DNA of 64,000 bases. It comes from SSSZ01 sp036732025 (GTDB taxonomy: Bacteria; Pseudomonadota; Gammaproteobacteria; Burkholderiales; Rhodocyclaceae). The notes beneath the pieces were generated by a model. It was not told where the DNA came from, did no database searches, and was given only the letters and a program-made list of their open reading frames with translations. The DNA is taken from assembly GCA_036732025.1 (NCBI GenBank), contig DAINDE010000001.1:124001-188000 (forward strand). The letters are read 5' to 3'. A program made the translations under genes and the position numbers. Shown piece by piece: positions 32,179-40,259 of the stretch; positions within the stretch are counted from its first letter, which is position 1; the number at the start of each line of letters is the position of its first letter.

Positions 32179-32243
32179 TTTGAGATGACATCGACGTTAT
32201 GAGGCTGTGCGAAGTCATCAGCTATCCATCTGATCCAACTCTC

Positions 32244-32289
32244 GGAACGGCTGCTTTGCGCCACTTGGCTGAGTGACCGGATTTGGCCG
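32244..32289. repeat. 45-bp imperfect repeat, copy 2
   Basis: Plus strand contains GCTTTGCGCCACTTGGC and GACCGGATTTGGC; it pairs with 30302-30346. Short open frames through both copies translate to a shared PVTxPSGAK string, but this reflects DNA repetition and not a gene. Confidence 0.5.
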
Positions 32290-32378
32290 AACTCTGCCAA
32301 CCTCACCCTGAACCAGTCCGATGACCCTGCGATTCTGAAACGCCCGAAAGAAGCTAGCCGCTGCTTTCGCCCAACCCC

Positions 32379-33404
32379 TTACCCCAGCCGCTCGTTCCAG
32401 AAAGCCGCCAGCTCCACCATGCGGTTGGCAAAGCCCCACTCGTTGTCGAACCACACCAACAGATTGGCCAGCCGGTCGCCGCTCATGCGGGTCTGGCTGG
32501 TGTCGATGATGGCCGATTGGGGGCTGTGGTTGAAATCGATGGAGGCGTGGGGGTCGTCCGAACAGGCCAGGCGGCTGCCGTAGCGCCCTTCCCCCGTCTG
32601 CCGCAGGCAGGAATTGATCCCTGCCGCCGTGGCCGGCCGGGCCAGAGTGACCACCAGGTCGATGGCCGACACGTTGACCACCGGCACGCGGATGGCCTTG
32701 GCCTCCACCTTGCCCGCCAGTGGCGGCAACAGGCGCTCCACGCCGCGGGCCAGGCCGGTGGAGACGGGAATCATGGACTGCATGGCCGAGCGGGTGCGGC
32801 GCAGGTCGGCGTGGTGGTAGCCGTCGATGAGCGGCTGGTCGTTCATGACCGAGTGTAGGGTCGTCATCAGGCCGTGCTCGATGCCGAAGGCCTGGTCGAG
32901 GATGTCGAGCACCGGGACGATGGCGTTGGTGGTGCAGGAGGCGGCCGAAACCAGCCGGTCATCGGCTGCGAGGGAATCCTGGTTGAGGCCGAAGACGATG
33001 GTGCGATCGACATCGGCGGCGCTGTGCCCGGGGTGGGAGAGCAACAGCCGCGGGCAGCCGGCAGCCAGGAAGGCTTCCAGCTCGTGGCGATGGGCGTAGC
33101 GGCCAGAGCATTCCACCAGCAGATCGACGCCGAGCCCCGCCCAATCCACCGCCTCCGGTGCGGTGGCATGGGAGACGGCCACCGGCCGGCCGTCGATGAC
33201 CAGGCGCTCACCGGCGATTTCCACTTTGCCCGGGAAGCGCCCGTGGGTTGAGTCGAAGCGGGTCAGGTAGGCCATGCTTTCGATATCCGCCGGCTCGTTG
33301 ATGGCCACCACGGCGAGTTCGTTGCCCAGCGCGGATTCCTGCAGTGCCCGCAAGAAACAACGGCCGATGCGGCCGTATCCGTTGATGGCGATGCGCAGGG
33401 TCAT
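32379..33404 (-). CDS. epd: Erythrose-4-phosphate dehydrogenase / GAPDH-like
   Basis: 341 residues from ATG 33404. NAD-binding start LRIAINGYGRIGRCFLRALQES, catalytic Cys in VSAASCTTNAIVP, catalytic His in TTLHSVMNDQPLIDGYHHADLRRTRSA and the terminal LLVWFDNEWGFANRM. The NDQPLIDGYH, DLRRTR and SMIPVSTGLARG details are closer to Epd than to glycolytic GapA. Epd oxidises erythrose-4-phosphate towards pyridoxal phosphate synthesis; a GAPDH activity cannot be excluded. It is not followed by pgk/fba, its usual partners, but by the cassette-like cluster. A longer frame continuing to 34007 is a shadow of the regulator gene. Confidence 0.78.
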   Translation of the reverse strand: MTLRIAINGYGRIGRCFLRALQESALGNELAVVAINEPADIESMAYLTRFDSTHGRFPGKVEIAGERLVIDGRPVAVSHATAPEAVDWAGLGVDLLVECSGRYAHRHELEAFLAAGCPRLLLSHPGHSAADVDRTIVFGLNQDSLAADDRLVSAASCTTNAIVPVLDILDQAFGIEHGLMTTLHSVMNDQPLIDGYHHADLRRTRSAMQSMIPVSTGLARGVERLLPPLAGKVEAKAIRVPVVNVSAIDLVVTLARPATAAGINSCLRQTGEGRYGSRLACSDDPHASIDFNHSPQSAIIDTSQTRMSGDRLANLLVWFDNEWGFANRMVELAAFWNERLG

Positions 33405-33612
33405 GGAGCGACGTTCCAGCGAAAACGAGAAAGGCCCGAATTCTACCGCCGCCGCACATCGGGACCAATCACCGACCGCCCCGGGGGCGACCGCGCACCA
33501 AGAGGGGAGATCGCCGCGGCGATTACACTGCCCCATCCACGGCCCGGCCGTCGCTCCCGGTCGACGTGCCGCGTCGGCGCCCGGCCGGCGGAACGCGGGC
33601 TGCGTCCTGACG

Positions 33613-34515
33613 TCATGCGCGTGCGGCTCGCCAGGCCGCCAGGGCAGACAGTGCTTCCTCCAGGGTCGCCAACAGTTCCACGCCCGGCAGCGCGGCCTGG
33701 CGCCGGATTCCCAGGCCGCCCGCCCAGAGGGCGACCTGGGGCGGGAGAATCTGCCGCAGGTGCTGGAGCAGCCCGGCGACCTGCCGTTGGGGGAAAGCGG
33801 CGGAGAACGACAAGGCCACGATCTCGGCCTGGTGGGCTTCGACGGCCCGGGCGATTTCCAGCAGGGGCATCTGGGTGCCCAGGGGGATGCACTCCGCCCC
33901 TTCGAGGGCCAACAGGGTCTCCACCATGAGCAGGCCCAGCATGTGCTGCTCCTCGGGCACGCTGGTGAGCAGGATCCGCGGCCCGCCGCCCGCCGGCAAT
34001 CCGGCAATGGCTTGCCGCAGCAGGCGCTTGGTCAGTTCGGTGAACAGATGCTCCTCGAACACTTCGAGGCTGCCAACTTCCCAGCCCTCGCCGATCTGCC
34101 GGGTCAGCGGCGCAACGGTGTCCAGGACAAAGTGCTGCAACCCCTGGCGCGCCAGGCGATGCTGCATGCCCTGCTGGTACGCAATGCCGTCGTGGCGGCG
34201 GATGGCTTCGATCAGGTCGTCCAGGGGTTCGACGGTTATCTCCCCCGCTCCGGCGCGCGGCCGCGGGTGGCGCGGGGCGAGCCCGGCCAGCCCCTCGTCC
34301 GATAGCGCCATCAGTTTCCCCGGCCGATGGCCTTGGTCCATCAGCCGCTTGATCAGGCGCAACCGATCCACCTGGTCCGCCGAGTAGGCGCGTTCGCCGT
34401 TGCCGTCGCGCTCCGGTACGGGGAACCCGTAGCGACGCTCCCATATGCGCAGCACGTCCTTCGACAGGCCGGTATCGCGTTCGACGGCGGCAATGTTGAA
34501 CCTGGGTTCACTCAT
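33613..34515 (-). CDS. litR: LitR/CarH-type MerR regulator with cobalamin-binding domain
   Basis: 300 residues from ATG 34515. MerR winged helix at 1-75 (FNIAAVERDTGLSKDVLRIWERRYGF, then RAYSADQVDRLRLIKRLMDQG). A helical B12-binding cap (about 95-180) and a Rossmann-like cobalamin domain follow, with the E-x-H-x-x-G motif in SVPEEQHMLGLLMVETLL and GTQMPLLEIARAVEAHQAEIVALS. Members are tetrameric repressors that use adenosylcobalamin to sense light and leave DNA when illuminated. Transcribed away from the lipid operon; two TTGTCC-N-GGACAA palindromes lie in the 103-bp gap, one just before its own start, so it probably represses itself and the operon. Light control is inferred from the family. 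Confidence 0.85.
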   Translation of the reverse strand: MSEPRFNIAAVERDTGLSKDVLRIWERRYGFPVPERDGNGERAYSADQVDRLRLIKRLMDQGHRPGKLMALSDEGLAGLAPRHPRPRAGAGEITVEPLDDLIEAIRRHDGIAYQQGMQHRLARQGLQHFVLDTVAPLTRQIGEGWEVGSLEVFEEHLFTELTKRLLRQAIAGLPAGGGPRILLTSVPEEQHMLGLLMVETLLALEGAECIPLGTQMPLLEIARAVEAHQAEIVALSFSAAFPQRQVAGLLQHLRQILPPQVALWAGGLGIRRQAALPGVELLATLEEALSALAAWRAARA

Positions 34516-34517
34516 AA

Positions 34518-34530
34518 TTGTCCTGGACAA
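34518..34530. promoter_or_regulatory. Perfect palindrome TTGTCCTGGACAA, probable LitR operator 1
   Basis: Thirteen bases with perfect 6-bp arms around a central T, 2 bp from the regulator ATG on the minus strand. A twin lies at 34592-34604. No third copy was seen in the window. Confidence 0.72.
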
Positions 34531-34545
34531 ATATTGAACATTTCG

Positions 34546-34574
34546 TTGACAAACCAGTTTTCCGTCACTATCGT
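34546..34574 (+). promoter_or_regulatory. Sigma-70-type promoter of the lipid operon
   Basis: -35 TTGACA (34546-34551), 17-bp spacer, -10 TATCGT (34569-34574). Transcription would start near 34581, with operator 2 at 34592-34604 immediately downstream, a layout suited to repression. Confidence 0.6.
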
Positions 34575-34591
34575 ACGAACAAACAAGCGTT

Positions 34592-34604
34592 TTGTCCAGG
34601 ACAA
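34592..34604. promoter_or_regulatory. Perfect palindrome TTGTCCAGGACAA, probable LitR operator 2
   Basis: Perfect 6-bp arms around a central A, 14 bp upstream of the operon GTG and next to its CAGGAG ribosome-binding site. Twin of 34518-34530. Confidence 0.72.
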
Positions 34605-34618
34605 ACAGGAGTTCGCAA

Positions 34619-36019
34619 GTGACTATCCAACAATCACCCGTCCGTGCCGAGGTCGACTCGACCGAACCCGTCGCCGGGGCGACCCAGGCAGCGGCCTCGC
34701 CTCTTGAGAAATCGGAGCGGCAACGCATTGCCGTCGTAGGTGCCGGCATCGCCGGCCTGGCCAGCGCCTGGCTCCTCCGCCACCGCCATGCGGTCACCTT
34801 GTTCGAGGCCGCCTCCACCCTCGGCGGCCATACCAACACGGTGGACGTGGCCCGGGAAGGCCACACCCACCCGGTGGATACCGGCTTTCTGGTGTTCAAC
34901 GACCGCACCTACCCCAACCTGATCGCCCTCTTCGACCAGCTCGGCGTCGAAAGCGTCGAAAGCGAAATGTCCTTCTCGGTGAGCCTGCAGGAGCCCGATC
35001 TGGAGTGGGCCGGCAGCAACTTCGCCACGATTTTCGGGCAGAAGCGAAACCTGGTGCGGCGGCGCTTCTGGGCCATGCTGTCCGACATCCTGCGCTTCAA
35101 CCGGGAAAGCGTCGCCTGGCTGGCCAGCCACCCGGGCCACGACCAGAGCCTGCGCGACTTCCTGGCTGCCGGCCGCTACGCCAGCGCCTTCACCGACTGG
35201 TACCTGCTGCCCATGGCGGCCGCCATCTGGTCCTGCCCCACCGGCCGGATGCTCGACATGCCCTTGGCCACTTTCGTCCGTTTCTGCCAGAACCACGGCC
35301 TGTTGCAGATCTTCGACCGCCCCACCTGGCGCACGGTGCGCGGCGGCGGCCGGGAATACGTGCGGCGCATCGCCGGCCAGCTGGACGATATCCGCCTCGC
35401 CTGCCCGGTGCGGGCAGTCACCCGGGAAGCGGCGGGCCTGCGGGTGACCTACGGGTCCGGCAGCGAGGTCTTCGACCAGGTCATCATGGCCTGCCACAGC
35501 GACCAGGCGGCCGCCATCCTCGGCTACACCGCCAGCGACGGCCAGCGGGAGGTGCTAGGCGCCGTTCGCTACCAGCCCAACCGGGCCGTCCTCCACACCG
35601 ATCCCGCCCTGCTGCCGCGGGACCGCAAGCTGTGGTCAGCCTGGAATTACTCCGCCGGGTGTGGCGAACCCGGTGCCCAGCCGGTGGGCGTTTCCTACCT
35701 CATCAACAAGCTGCAGCCGCTGCCCTTCGCCGCCCCCGTCATCGTCACCCTGAACCCGGCCCGGGAGCCGGACCCGGCCCACGTCGTCGCCGAGTTCGAG
35801 TACGCCCACCCCATTTTCGACGGCCCGGCCATCGCCGCCCAGGAGCGGTTGGCCGAAGTCCAGGGCGAAGGCGGCATCTGGCTGGCCGGCGCCTGGGGCG
35901 GCTACGGCTTCCACGAGGATGGACTCAAGTCCGCCCTGGCGGTGGCCAACGGCCTGGGCGTCCTCGCACCGTGGCAATCGCCGCAGGCCGTTGCCCCTGC
36001 GGCGATTGCTCGCGCCTGA
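34619..36019 (+). CDS. FAD-dependent amine-oxidase-like oxidoreductase of the LitR lipid operon
   Basis: 466 residues from GTG 34619, which has CAGGAG 8 bp upstream; the TTG at 34592 lies in the operator and is unlikely. Dinucleotide-binding motif IAVVGAGIAGLASAWLL (about 37-53), then FEAASTLGGHTNTVDV and DTGFLVFNDRTYPNL. C-terminal FAD motif GIWLAGAWGGYGFHEDGLKSALAVA. This family, followed by DUF1365 and a Cfa-like gene, is the set seen in light or singlet-oxygen-controlled loci; in Rhodobacter related genes take part in furan fatty acid synthesis as desaturase/oxidase. That role here is an inference from gene order. Confidence 0.8.
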   Translation: MTIQQSPVRAEVDSTEPVAGATQAAASPLEKSERQRIAVVGAGIAGLASAWLLRHRHAVTLFEAASTLGGHTNTVDVAREGHTHPVDTGFLVFNDRTYPNLIALFDQLGVESVESEMSFSVSLQEPDLEWAGSNFATIFGQKRNLVRRRFWAMLSDILRFNRESVAWLASHPGHDQSLRDFLAAGRYASAFTDWYLLPMAAAIWSCPTGRMLDMPLATFVRFCQNHGLLQIFDRPTWRTVRGGGREYVRRIAGQLDDIRLACPVRAVTREAAGLRVTYGSGSEVFDQVIMACHSDQAAAILGYTASDGQREVLGAVRYQPNRAVLHTDPALLPRDRKLWSAWNYSAGCGEPGAQPVGVSYLINKLQPLPFAAPVIVTLNPAREPDPAHVVAEFEYAHPIFDGPAIAAQERLAEVQGEGGIWLAGAWGGYGFHEDGLKSALAVANGLGVLAPWQSPQAVAPAAIARA

Positions 36020-36026
36020 GCCAGCC

Positions 36027-36791
36027 ATGCGCATAGAGCCCCGCCTGCTGGTCGGCCAGGTAATGCACCGGCGCCTGCGGCCGGCGGTGAATACCTTCAC
36101 CTACCCGGTGTTCTTCGTCCAGTTGCCCCTGCGCGACCTGGGGGCAGCCGACGGCCCGCTGTTCGGCGTCGAGCGGCGGGCGCTCATGAGCTTTCGCAGC
36201 GCCGACCATGGCCCCCGGGATGGCAGCCCGCTCCTGCCCTGGATCGAAGGGCTTCTGCAGGCCCGCGGCCTGCCCGCCGATGGAGACATCGTGCTGCAGA
36301 CCTTCCCCCGGGTGCTCGGCTTCGTCTTCAACCCGGTGAGCTTCTGGTTCTGCCACGATCGGCAGGGCGCGCTGATCGCCGTGCTGGCCGAAGTGAACAA
36401 CACCTTCGGCGGCACCCACAGCTACCTGCTCCACCGCAACGGCTCGCCCCTGCGCGATGGCGAAGTGCTGGAGGCCGACAAGGTGTTCCACGTCTCGCCC
36501 TTCAACGAAATCGCCGGCGGCTACCGCTTCCGCTTCCACCTCGCCCGCCCGGCCCAACTGTGCCGCATCGCCTACGACGACGCCGAGGGCGAATTGCTCC
36601 TCACGGCCATCGGCGGCAAATCCCGGCCCTGGTCCACCGGCGGCCTGCTGGCGGCTGTCCTGCGCATGCCCCTGCTCACCTTCGGTGTCATCGCCCGTAT
36701 CCACTGGCAGGCCCTTCGCCTGTGGCTGAAGGGCGTTCCCTTCCACGGCGCCCGCCCCGACCAACCCCACCTCCAGGAATCGACCAAATGA
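36027..36791 (+). CDS. DUF1365 family protein
   Basis: 254 residues. Contains the family hallmarks: RLLVGQVMHRRLRPAVNTFTYPVFF at the start, PRVLGFVFNPVSFWFCHD in the middle, EVNNTFGGTHSYLL, and KVFHVSPFNEIAGGYRFRF. DUF1365 is almost always next to the amine-oxidase-like flavoprotein and a Cfa-type methyltransferase, as here. Biochemical function is unknown. Begins 7 bp after the flavoprotein stop and ends in a 4-bp ATGA overlap with the methyltransferase. Confidence 0.85.
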   Translation: MRIEPRLLVGQVMHRRLRPAVNTFTYPVFFVQLPLRDLGAADGPLFGVERRALMSFRSADHGPRDGSPLLPWIEGLLQARGLPADGDIVLQTFPRVLGFVFNPVSFWFCHDRQGALIAVLAEVNNTFGGTHSYLLHRNGSPLRDGEVLEADKVFHVSPFNEIAGGYRFRFHLARPAQLCRIAYDDAEGELLLTAIGGKSRPWSTGGLLAAVLRMPLLTFGVIARIHWQALRLWLKGVPFHGARPDQPHLQESTK

Positions 36792-37981
36792 ACTCCACGG
36801 TCCACCAATCCGCCTATCTGCGGGGCTGGGAGCCTCTGCCCCGCGATGCCCGCACCGTCTTCGAACTTCTCGAGAAACTCCGCGGCGGACTCCTGGAGGT
36901 TCGCCTGCCGGACGGATCGAGCGCCCTCTTCGGTGACGGCGAGGCCGGCGCCACCCTCCAGGTGCGCGATCTTTCCCTCTTTTCCCGTCTCCTGGCCAAG
37001 GGCGACATCGGCCTCGCCGAGGCCTATCTGGACGGGCATTGGGATTCCCCCGACATCACCGGCCTGCTGACCCTGCTGGCGGCCAACCGGGAGGTGGTTC
37101 GGCGCACCCTCTACGGCCACTGGCCCAGCCTGCTGGCCGCCCGCCTGCGTCACTGGGCCAATCGCAACAGCCGGCGCGGCAGCCGGCGCAACATCATGGC
37201 CCACTACGATCTGGGCAACGATTTCTACCGCCTGTGGCTGGACGAAACCATGAGCTATTCGGCGGCGCTGTACGGTGACCCCGCCGAATCCCTGGCCGAC
37301 GCCCAACGGGCCAAGTACCGGCGCATCCTGCGGCGGATCGGCGCCCGGCCCGGCCAGCGGGTTCTCGAAATCGGCTGCGGCTGGGGCGGCTTCGCCGAGG
37401 CGGCGACGGCCGACGGCCTGGCAGTGACCGGGCTGACCCTGTCGCCCGCCCAACTGGCCTGGGCCAGGGACCGGGTTCCCGGCGCCGATCTGCGCCTCCA
37501 GGATTACCGCGATATCGCGGAGCGCTACGACCACGTGGTTTCCATCGAGATGTTCGAGGCCGTCGGCGAACGCTGGTGGCCGACCTATTTCCGTACCCTG
37601 GCCCGGGCGCTCCAGCCGGGCGGCACCGCGGTCGTCCAGAGCATCACCATCGGCGACGAACTGTTCGCCGCCTATCGCCGCGGCACGGATTTCATCCAGC
37701 AATACATCTTCCCCGGCGGCATGCTGCCTTCCCGCGCCGTTTTCCGGAAGCAGGCCGCAGGCCAGGGCCTGGCGGTCCGCGACGAATACGCCTTCGGCCT
37801 CGACTATGCGCGCACCCTCGCCGAATGGCGGCAGCGCTTCGAAGCCGCCTGGCCGGAACTGACGAAGCTGGGCTTCGACGAAACCTTCCGGCGCCTGTGG
37901 CGCCTGTACCTCTGCTACTGCGAAGCCGGTTTCCGGGCCGGGAGCATCGATGTCGTCCAGTTTGAACTGGCCCATGGCTGA
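36788..37981 (+). CDS. Cyclopropane-fatty-acyl-phospholipid synthase-like methyltransferase
   Basis: 397 residues. SAM-binding motif VLEIGCGWGGFAEAA; family motifs IMAHYDLGNDFYRLWLDETMSYSAALY, VSIEMFEAVGERWWPTYF and FIQQYIFPGGMLPS. Catalyses SAM-dependent methylation of an acyl chain double bond on membrane lipids. Cfa makes a cyclopropane, while close relatives in this operon type (UfaM) give a methylated alkene that leads to furan fatty acids. The start overlaps the DUF1365 stop. Gene symbol left open because cfa and ufaM cannot be separated by eye. Confidence 0.87.
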   Translation: MNSTVHQSAYLRGWEPLPRDARTVFELLEKLRGGLLEVRLPDGSSALFGDGEAGATLQVRDLSLFSRLLAKGDIGLAEAYLDGHWDSPDITGLLTLLAANREVVRRTLYGHWPSLLAARLRHWANRNSRRGSRRNIMAHYDLGNDFYRLWLDETMSYSAALYGDPAESLADAQRAKYRRILRRIGARPGQRVLEIGCGWGGFAEAATADGLAVTGLTLSPAQLAWARDRVPGADLRLQDYRDIAERYDHVVSIEMFEAVGERWWPTYFRTLARALQPGGTAVVQSITIGDELFAAYRRGTDFIQQYIFPGGMLPSRAVFRKQAAGQGLAVRDEYAFGLDYARTLAEWRQRFEAAWPELTKLGFDETFRRLWRLYLCYCEAGFRAGSIDVVQFELAHG

Positions 37982-38498
37982 CGGTGCGGGCCCGCGCTCC
38001 CGGTGCCGCCGTAGCCTGCTCGGGGCGTTCCTCGCGGCCCCCCTGGCGGCGTGGGCCGGCCTGCCGCCCTCCCCCGGCCTGCGGCGCTGGGGCACCGGCC
38101 AGTTCCGCCGTTTCGGCCTGCTCATCTACGAAGCGACCCTGTGGGCGGGGGACGACCCCCAGCGGCCGCCCCTGGCCCTGCGCCTCGACTACCGGCGTAC
38201 CCTGAGCGGCGCCGCCATCGCCGATGCCAGCATCCGCGAAATGCGGCGCCTGGGTGGCGACGAGACGGCCCTGGGCGAATGGGGCGAGCGCCTGGCCCGC
38301 CTTTTCCCCGACGTGCGGCCCGGGGACCACATCACCGGCATCTACCAGCCGGACCGGGCGGTGTTCCTCTACAACGGCCAGCCCCTCGGCGAAATCGACG
38401 ATGCCGCCTTCGCCCGCCGCTTCTTCGCCATCTGGCTCGATCCCCGCACCAGCGCGCCGGGCCTGCGCGCCGAACTCCTGCGGCCGCCGGGAGGCTGA
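37974..38498 (+). CDS. Chalcone isomerase-like protein of the lipid operon
   Basis: 174 residues from ATG 37974, overlapping the previous gene by 8 bp. Arg-rich twin-arginine-like start (RSRCRRSLLGAFLAAPLAAWAG), then LRRWGTGQFRRFGLLIYEATLWAG, LRLDYRRTLSGAAIADASIREM and ITGIYQPDRAVFLYNGQPLGEI, the Chalcone_3 pattern. It is likely a periplasmic lipid-binding protein with the chalcone isomerase fold. Only distantly like the other chalcone-isomerase-like gene at 16537-17112. Function not known. Confidence 0.75.
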   Translation: MADGAGPRSRCRRSLLGAFLAAPLAAWAGLPPSPGLRRWGTGQFRRFGLLIYEATLWAGDDPQRPPLALRLDYRRTLSGAAIADASIREMRRLGGDETALGEWGERLARLFPDVRPGDHITGIYQPDRAVFLYNGQPLGEIDDAAFARRFFAIWLDPRTSAPGLRAELLRPPGG

Positions 38499-38499
38499 C

Positions 38500-39723
38500 A
38501 TGCCCCTCCGCCTGGTACTTGCCTACGGCTCCCTCGGCCTGCCCCTGGCCTTCGCCGCCCTGCCGCTGTACGTGCACGTACCGCGCTTCTATGCCGAAAC
38601 CACCGGCATGTCCCTGGCCCTCCTCGGCACCTTGCTCCTGATCGCCCGCCTTGGCGATGCCTTCATCGACCCCTGCCTGGGCTGGCTGGCCGACCGCCTG
38701 CCCCGCCGCCGCCTGCTGGGCTGGGCCCTGGTCCCCTTCGGCCTGGGCTTCGTCGCCCTCCTCAACCCCCCGGCCGCTTCGGCAGCCCCATGGCTGTTGG
38801 CTACCCTGCTCCTCACCTACGGCGGATTCTCCGCCGCCACCATCGCCTACCAGGCCTGGGGTGCCGATCTCGGCGCCGACTCCATCCGGCGCACCAGGCT
38901 CACCGCGGCCCGGGAGGGCTTCGGGCTATGTGGCGTCCTGCTCGCCGTGGCGCTGCCCGCCCTGCTCGCCGCCGACCTTGCCACCGGCATCGGCCGCCTG
39001 GCCTACGTACTCCCGCCGCTCCTCGTCCTCGGGGCCCTCGTCACATTCCTCCCGACCCGCGCCGGCACCCCGGCGGTGGCCCACCATCAACCGATCATCG
39101 ACGCATTGCGGGCCGTCACCGCCGACCCGGCGTTCCGATGCCTGCTGCTGGTCTTCGTCGCCAACGGCATCGCCGCCGGCCTGCCGGCAACCCTCTTCCT
39201 GTTCTTCGTCGCCGATGTGCTGCAGGCCGAGGCGGCCAGCGGCTGGCTCCTGGCCCTCTACTTCGCCGCCGGGGCGGCTTCCCTGCCGCTGTGGGTGCGC
39301 CTCGCCGCACGCTGGGGTCGGGTTACGGCGTGGCTCGCCGCGATGCTGCTCGCCATGGCTGCCTTCGCCGGCACCGCCACCCTCGGCCCCGGGGAGCTGA
39401 CAGCCTTCGCCATCATCTGCATCGCCTCGGGCCTCGCCCTGGGCGCCGACCTGGCCCTGCCGGCCGCCATCGCCGCGGACCTGGGCGAGCGGCTGGGGCG
39501 GCCCGGCGCCTGCTTCGGCCTGTGGAATTTCGTCGCCAAACTGAACCTGGCCCTGGCGGCCGGGCTCGCCTTGCCCCTGCTGGACCGGCTCGGCTATGTC
39601 CCGGGTCAGGCCTCGGGGCTCGCCGCCCTCACCATCGCCTACGCCCTGCTGCCCCTGGTCTTCAAGGCCCTGGCGGCGGCCCTGCTCTGGCGCTGGCGTC
39701 ACTCTTTGGAGATCCGGACATGA
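38500..39723 (+). CDS. MFS (GPH/MelB-like) transporter
   Basis: 407 residues with about 12 hydrophobic helices. The ARLGDAFIDPCLGWLADRLPRRR motif near 50-75 is the typical GPH-family loop, and LTAAREGFGLCGVLLA follows. Start at 38500 directly follows the previous stop. Conserved in this operon type; substrate unknown, with lipid or lyso-lipid movement a reasonable guess. The stop overlaps the next ATG by 3-4 bases. Confidence 0.78.
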   Translation: MPLRLVLAYGSLGLPLAFAALPLYVHVPRFYAETTGMSLALLGTLLLIARLGDAFIDPCLGWLADRLPRRRLLGWALVPFGLGFVALLNPPAASAAPWLLATLLLTYGGFSAATIAYQAWGADLGADSIRRTRLTAAREGFGLCGVLLAVALPALLAADLATGIGRLAYVLPPLLVLGALVTFLPTRAGTPAVAHHQPIIDALRAVTADPAFRCLLLVFVANGIAAGLPATLFLFFVADVLQAEAASGWLLALYFAAGAASLPLWVRLAARWGRVTAWLAAMLLAMAAFAGTATLGPGELTAFAIICIASGLALGADLALPAAIAADLGERLGRPGACFGLWNFVAKLNLALAAGLALPLLDRLGYVPGQASGLAALTIAYALLPLVFKALAAALLWRWRHSLEIRT

Positions 39724-40259
39724 TCGTAAAACTGCCCGCCATCTTTTGCCTGGTCCTCGGCCTGGGGGCCTGCGCTTCCCTGGGCGTCGAACAGTACCGC
39801 AATGAAAAGCCGACCCTGGATCTGCAGCACTACCTGAATGGCACCCTGGACGCCTGGGGCGTTTTCCAGGGACGTTCCGGCGAGGTGAAGAAGCGGTTCC
39901 ACGTGGTCATCGACGCCCGTTGGCAGGGGGATACCGGCGTTCTCGACGAACGCTTTTCCTGGTCCGACGGAACGACCTCGCGCCGGGTGTGGACCCTGAC
40001 CCGCCAGGCCGACGGCACCTACCGCGGCAGAGCCGACGACGTCATCGGCGAAGCCGTCGGTGAGCTGGCCGGCAACGCCCTGCGTTGGCGCTATGTTCTG
40101 GCCCTGCCGGTCGACGGCAAGACCTATCACGTGGATTTCGACGACTGGATGTTCCTGATGGACGACCGCATCATGCTCAACCGCTCCTACATGTCCAAGT
40201 GGGGCATCAGCCTCGGCGAAGTGACCCTGACCTTCGTCAAGCGACCGGCGGCACCATGA
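39720..40259 (+). CDS. DUF3833 lipoprotein
   Basis: 179 residues. Lipobox LGLGAC (Cys about 18) then ASLGVEQYRNEKPTLDLQHYLNGTLDAWGVFQGRSG, the DUF3833 signature; later RVWTLTRQADGTYRGRADDVIGEA and the DDWMFLMDDRIMLNRSYMSKWGI segment. Anchored to the outer or inner membrane. Family function unknown, regularly found in Cfa/LitR or ChrR-type lipid loci. Overlaps both neighbours by 4 bp. Confidence 0.82.
   Translation: MIVKLPAIFCLVLGLGACASLGVEQYRNEKPTLDLQHYLNGTLDAWGVFQGRSGEVKKRFHVVIDARWQGDTGVLDERFSWSDGTTSRRVWTLTRQADGTYRGRADDVIGEAVGELAGNALRWRYVLALPVDGKTYHVDFDDWMFLMDDRIMLNRSYMSKWGISLGEVTLTFVKRPAAP

Noticed and set aside
29195..32378. Insertion sequence or CRISPR array as the cause of the low-GC region
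   Set aside because: No transposase-like frame, no terminal inverted repeats flanking the island and no regularly spaced short repeats were seen.
32218..32454. 78-residue minus-strand open frame with PVTQPSGAK string
   Set aside because: It runs into the epd gene and its recognisable string comes from the 45-bp repeat; no start signal.
34592..34618. TTG start for the flavoprotein gene at 34592
   Set aside because: It would begin inside the palindromic operator and lacks a ribosome-binding site, while GTG 34619 has CAGGAG at good spacing.
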